Shown here piece after piece: positions 5,975-6,799 of a DNA stretch of 6,799 bases. Each line of letters starts with the position of its first letter. Position 1 is the stretch's first letter. Made by a program: the position numbers and the translations under genes. The notes below the pieces were generated by a model. That model ran no database searches. It had not been told where the DNA came from and saw only the letters and a program-made list of their open reading frames with translations. The DNA comes from an uncultured Eubacteriales bacterium (GTDB taxonomy: Bacteria; Bacillota; Clostridia; Christensenellales; QAND01), in the NCBI GenBank assembly GCA_900546685.1, contig UREB01000093.1:1-6799 (forward strand), read 5' to 3'.

Positions 5975-6488
5975 CCACAGCCACCTCGGATAAGGCTCGG
6001 CCGTCCAGATCCATCCTGTTTTTCTCTACATCCACATGCCGCAGCACACGCTTTAGCGCTGGAAAATAAAATCTTGTTCCTTCCGGCCGCTCCACCTGGT
6101 ATACATCCACGCCTCCTGTAGAAATTACCTCTGTCAGGCGCCCTGCAGGCACATCATCCACAAAGACATCCATTCCTTCTAGATCACAAACAAACCAGCT
6201 TCCTTCCGGTAGCTTGGCCGCATGTGCCCTGTCTACGCATAAATAGGCGTCGCGCAACAGCTCTGCCGCTTCGCGCGTATGGCAGCCTTCCAGATATGCA
6301 TAAACTGCCTGCTCCTCTATGCGGTTTACGGTCAGCTTTCTTGGCTCACAGCCGTTTACCGTTTCCAGGTAAACCTCTTTCAGCCCTTCAAAACGCCTTA
6401 CATCGTCTGTCAACGGCTGTATTTTCAGTTCGCCTCTTATCCCCTGCGGTTTTAAGATAAATCCAACTCTCAGCAGCGTTCGTTTCAT
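5964..6488 (-). CDS. rimM: Ribosome maturation factor RimM
   Basis: A 174-residue factor that binds ribosomal protein S19 and assists folding of the 16S rRNA 3' domain during 30S assembly. Seen: an N-terminal RimM barrel with VGFILKPQGIRGELKI (8-23), LEG---REAAELLRDAYLCV (66-85), and a C-terminal PRC-barrel opened by PEGSWFVCDLEG (94-105), then the STGGVDVYQV stretch (123-132) and YFPALKRVL. Length is typical (about 170). The start codon overlaps the khpA stop as ATGA (6488-6485) and lacks a good ribosome binding site of its own (nearest GGA is about 12 nt off), so translation probably depends on coupling to khpA. Its end overlaps the trmD start. Neighbours rpsP, trmD and rplS are its classic operon partners. 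Confidence 0.96.
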   Translation of the reverse strand: MKRTLLRVGFILKPQGIRGELKIQPLTDDVRRFEGLKEVYLETVNGCEPRKLTVNRIEEQAVYAYLEGCHTREAAELLRDAYLCVDRAHAAKLPEGSWFVCDLEGMDVFVDDVPAGRLTEVISTGGVDVYQVERPEGTRFYFPALKRVLRHVDVEKNRMDLDGRALSEVAVDED

Positions 6489-6724
6489 TCCAAAATATCC
6501 ACAGAATAATGGATCTGTTTGTTTTCTTTGGCAGCCGCAGCTTTGACCAGCGTACGGATGGATTTTGCAATCCTCCCCTGTTTGCCGATGACCTTACCCA
6601 TATCCTCCGCGTGAACGCGAAGCTCAATGGTCACGTCTCCGTTTCCGGCCTCTACACGGTTGGTCTTAACGTCCTCCGGATGATCCACCAACTGTTCTGC
6701 CAAATACTGCACAAGATTCTCCAT
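6485..6724 (-). CDS. khpA: KH-domain RNA-binding protein KhpA (YlqC)
   Basis: A 79-residue protein, essentially one KH domain. Seen: MENLVQYLAEQLVDHPEDV at the N-terminus, a beta strand VTIELRVH (31-38), then GKVIGKQGRIAKSIRTLV (43-60) with the GxxG nucleic-acid loop GKQG (47-50) and the following helix. Homologues in Firmicutes pair with KhpB (Jag/EloR), bind many small RNAs and mRNAs, and influence cell elongation and division in streptococci; the role here is inferred from that. Position between rpsP and rimM is the standard Firmicutes arrangement. It starts 10 nt after the rpsP stop codon with an AGAGG element 6 nt before the ATG. The length matches the family (75-82 residues). Confidence 0.95.
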   Translation of the reverse strand: MENLVQYLAEQLVDHPEDVKTNRVEAGNGDVTIELRVHAEDMGKVIGKQGRIAKSIRTLVKAAAAKENKQIHYSVDILE

Positions 6725-6734
6725 GCTTGGCCTC

Positions 6735-6799
6735 TTACTTAATTACTTCGCTTTTTTTCAAAAGCGCACGCACTGTGTCGGACGGCTGCGCTCCGCATC
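6735..6799 (-). CDS. rpsP: 30S ribosomal protein S16, C-terminal end only (partial)
   Basis: Only the last 20 codons and the TAA stop (6737-6735) are in the window; the gene continues past the right edge. The visible residues read CGAQPSDTVRALLKKSEVIK, containing the GAQPSDTVR-LL stretch characteristic of the S16 C-terminal region. S16 is a small-subunit protein needed for 30S assembly. It stands immediately upstream of khpA, as in other Firmicutes, where ffh often precedes it; that gene would lie outside this window. The short visible length limits certainty, but residues and gene order agree. Confidence 0.88.
   Translation of the reverse strand, partial: CGAQPSDTVRALLKKSEVIK

Noticed and set aside
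3944..6069. Plus-strand open frames opposite rbgA, rplS, trmD and rimM
   Set aside because: They are fully overlapped by conserved genes with intact motifs on the other strand.

Overview
The window is a piece of bacterial chromosome in which every convincing gene lies on the minus strand, so it reads from right (6799) to left (1). The gene order (rpsP, khpA, rimM, trmD, rplS, then rbgA/ylqF, rnhB, yraN), the strong AGGAGG-type ribosome binding sites and the moderate GC content point to a Firmicutes bacterium, most likely of the class Clostridia. I cannot name a genus from the sequence.

Right part (about 4800-6799): a translation-machinery operon. It holds the tail of ribosomal protein S16, the small KH-domain RNA-binding protein KhpA, the 16S maturation factor RimM, the tRNA m1G37 methyltransferase TrmD and ribosomal protein L19. 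The genes touch or overlap (khpA/rimM by 4 nt, rimM/trmD by 11 nt). The exception is rplS: an 81-nt gap before it carries an apparent promoter of its own and a stem-loop that ends directly against its Shine-Dalgarno sequence. A strong intrinsic terminator starts at the rplS stop codon.

Middle part (2966-4786): rbgA (50S assembly GTPase), rnhB (RNase HII) and yraN (UPF0102 nuclease-fold protein), again overlapping (4 and 14 nt). The rbgA ribosome binding site begins about five bases after the terminator's T-run. Transcripts for these three genes therefore seem to have to read through that terminator.

Left part (1-2912): one very large membrane-protein gene that runs off the left edge, with 970 uninterrupted codons visible. 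It encodes two GT-C type glycosyltransferase modules in tandem. An N-terminal beta-sandwich-like domain precedes module 1, and a second, discoidin-like domain sits in the first outer loop of module 2, which carries protein-O-mannosyltransferase (GT39) motifs. A consensus extended -10 promoter lies between yraN and this gene. A perfect 14-bp inverted repeat lies inside its coding sequence. No stretch over 300 bases lacks a gene, and I saw no RNA genes, insertion sequences, CRISPR arrays or phage genes. The most unusual content is the double glycosyltransferase and the regulatory arrangement around rplS and rbgA, not a new defence or mobile system.
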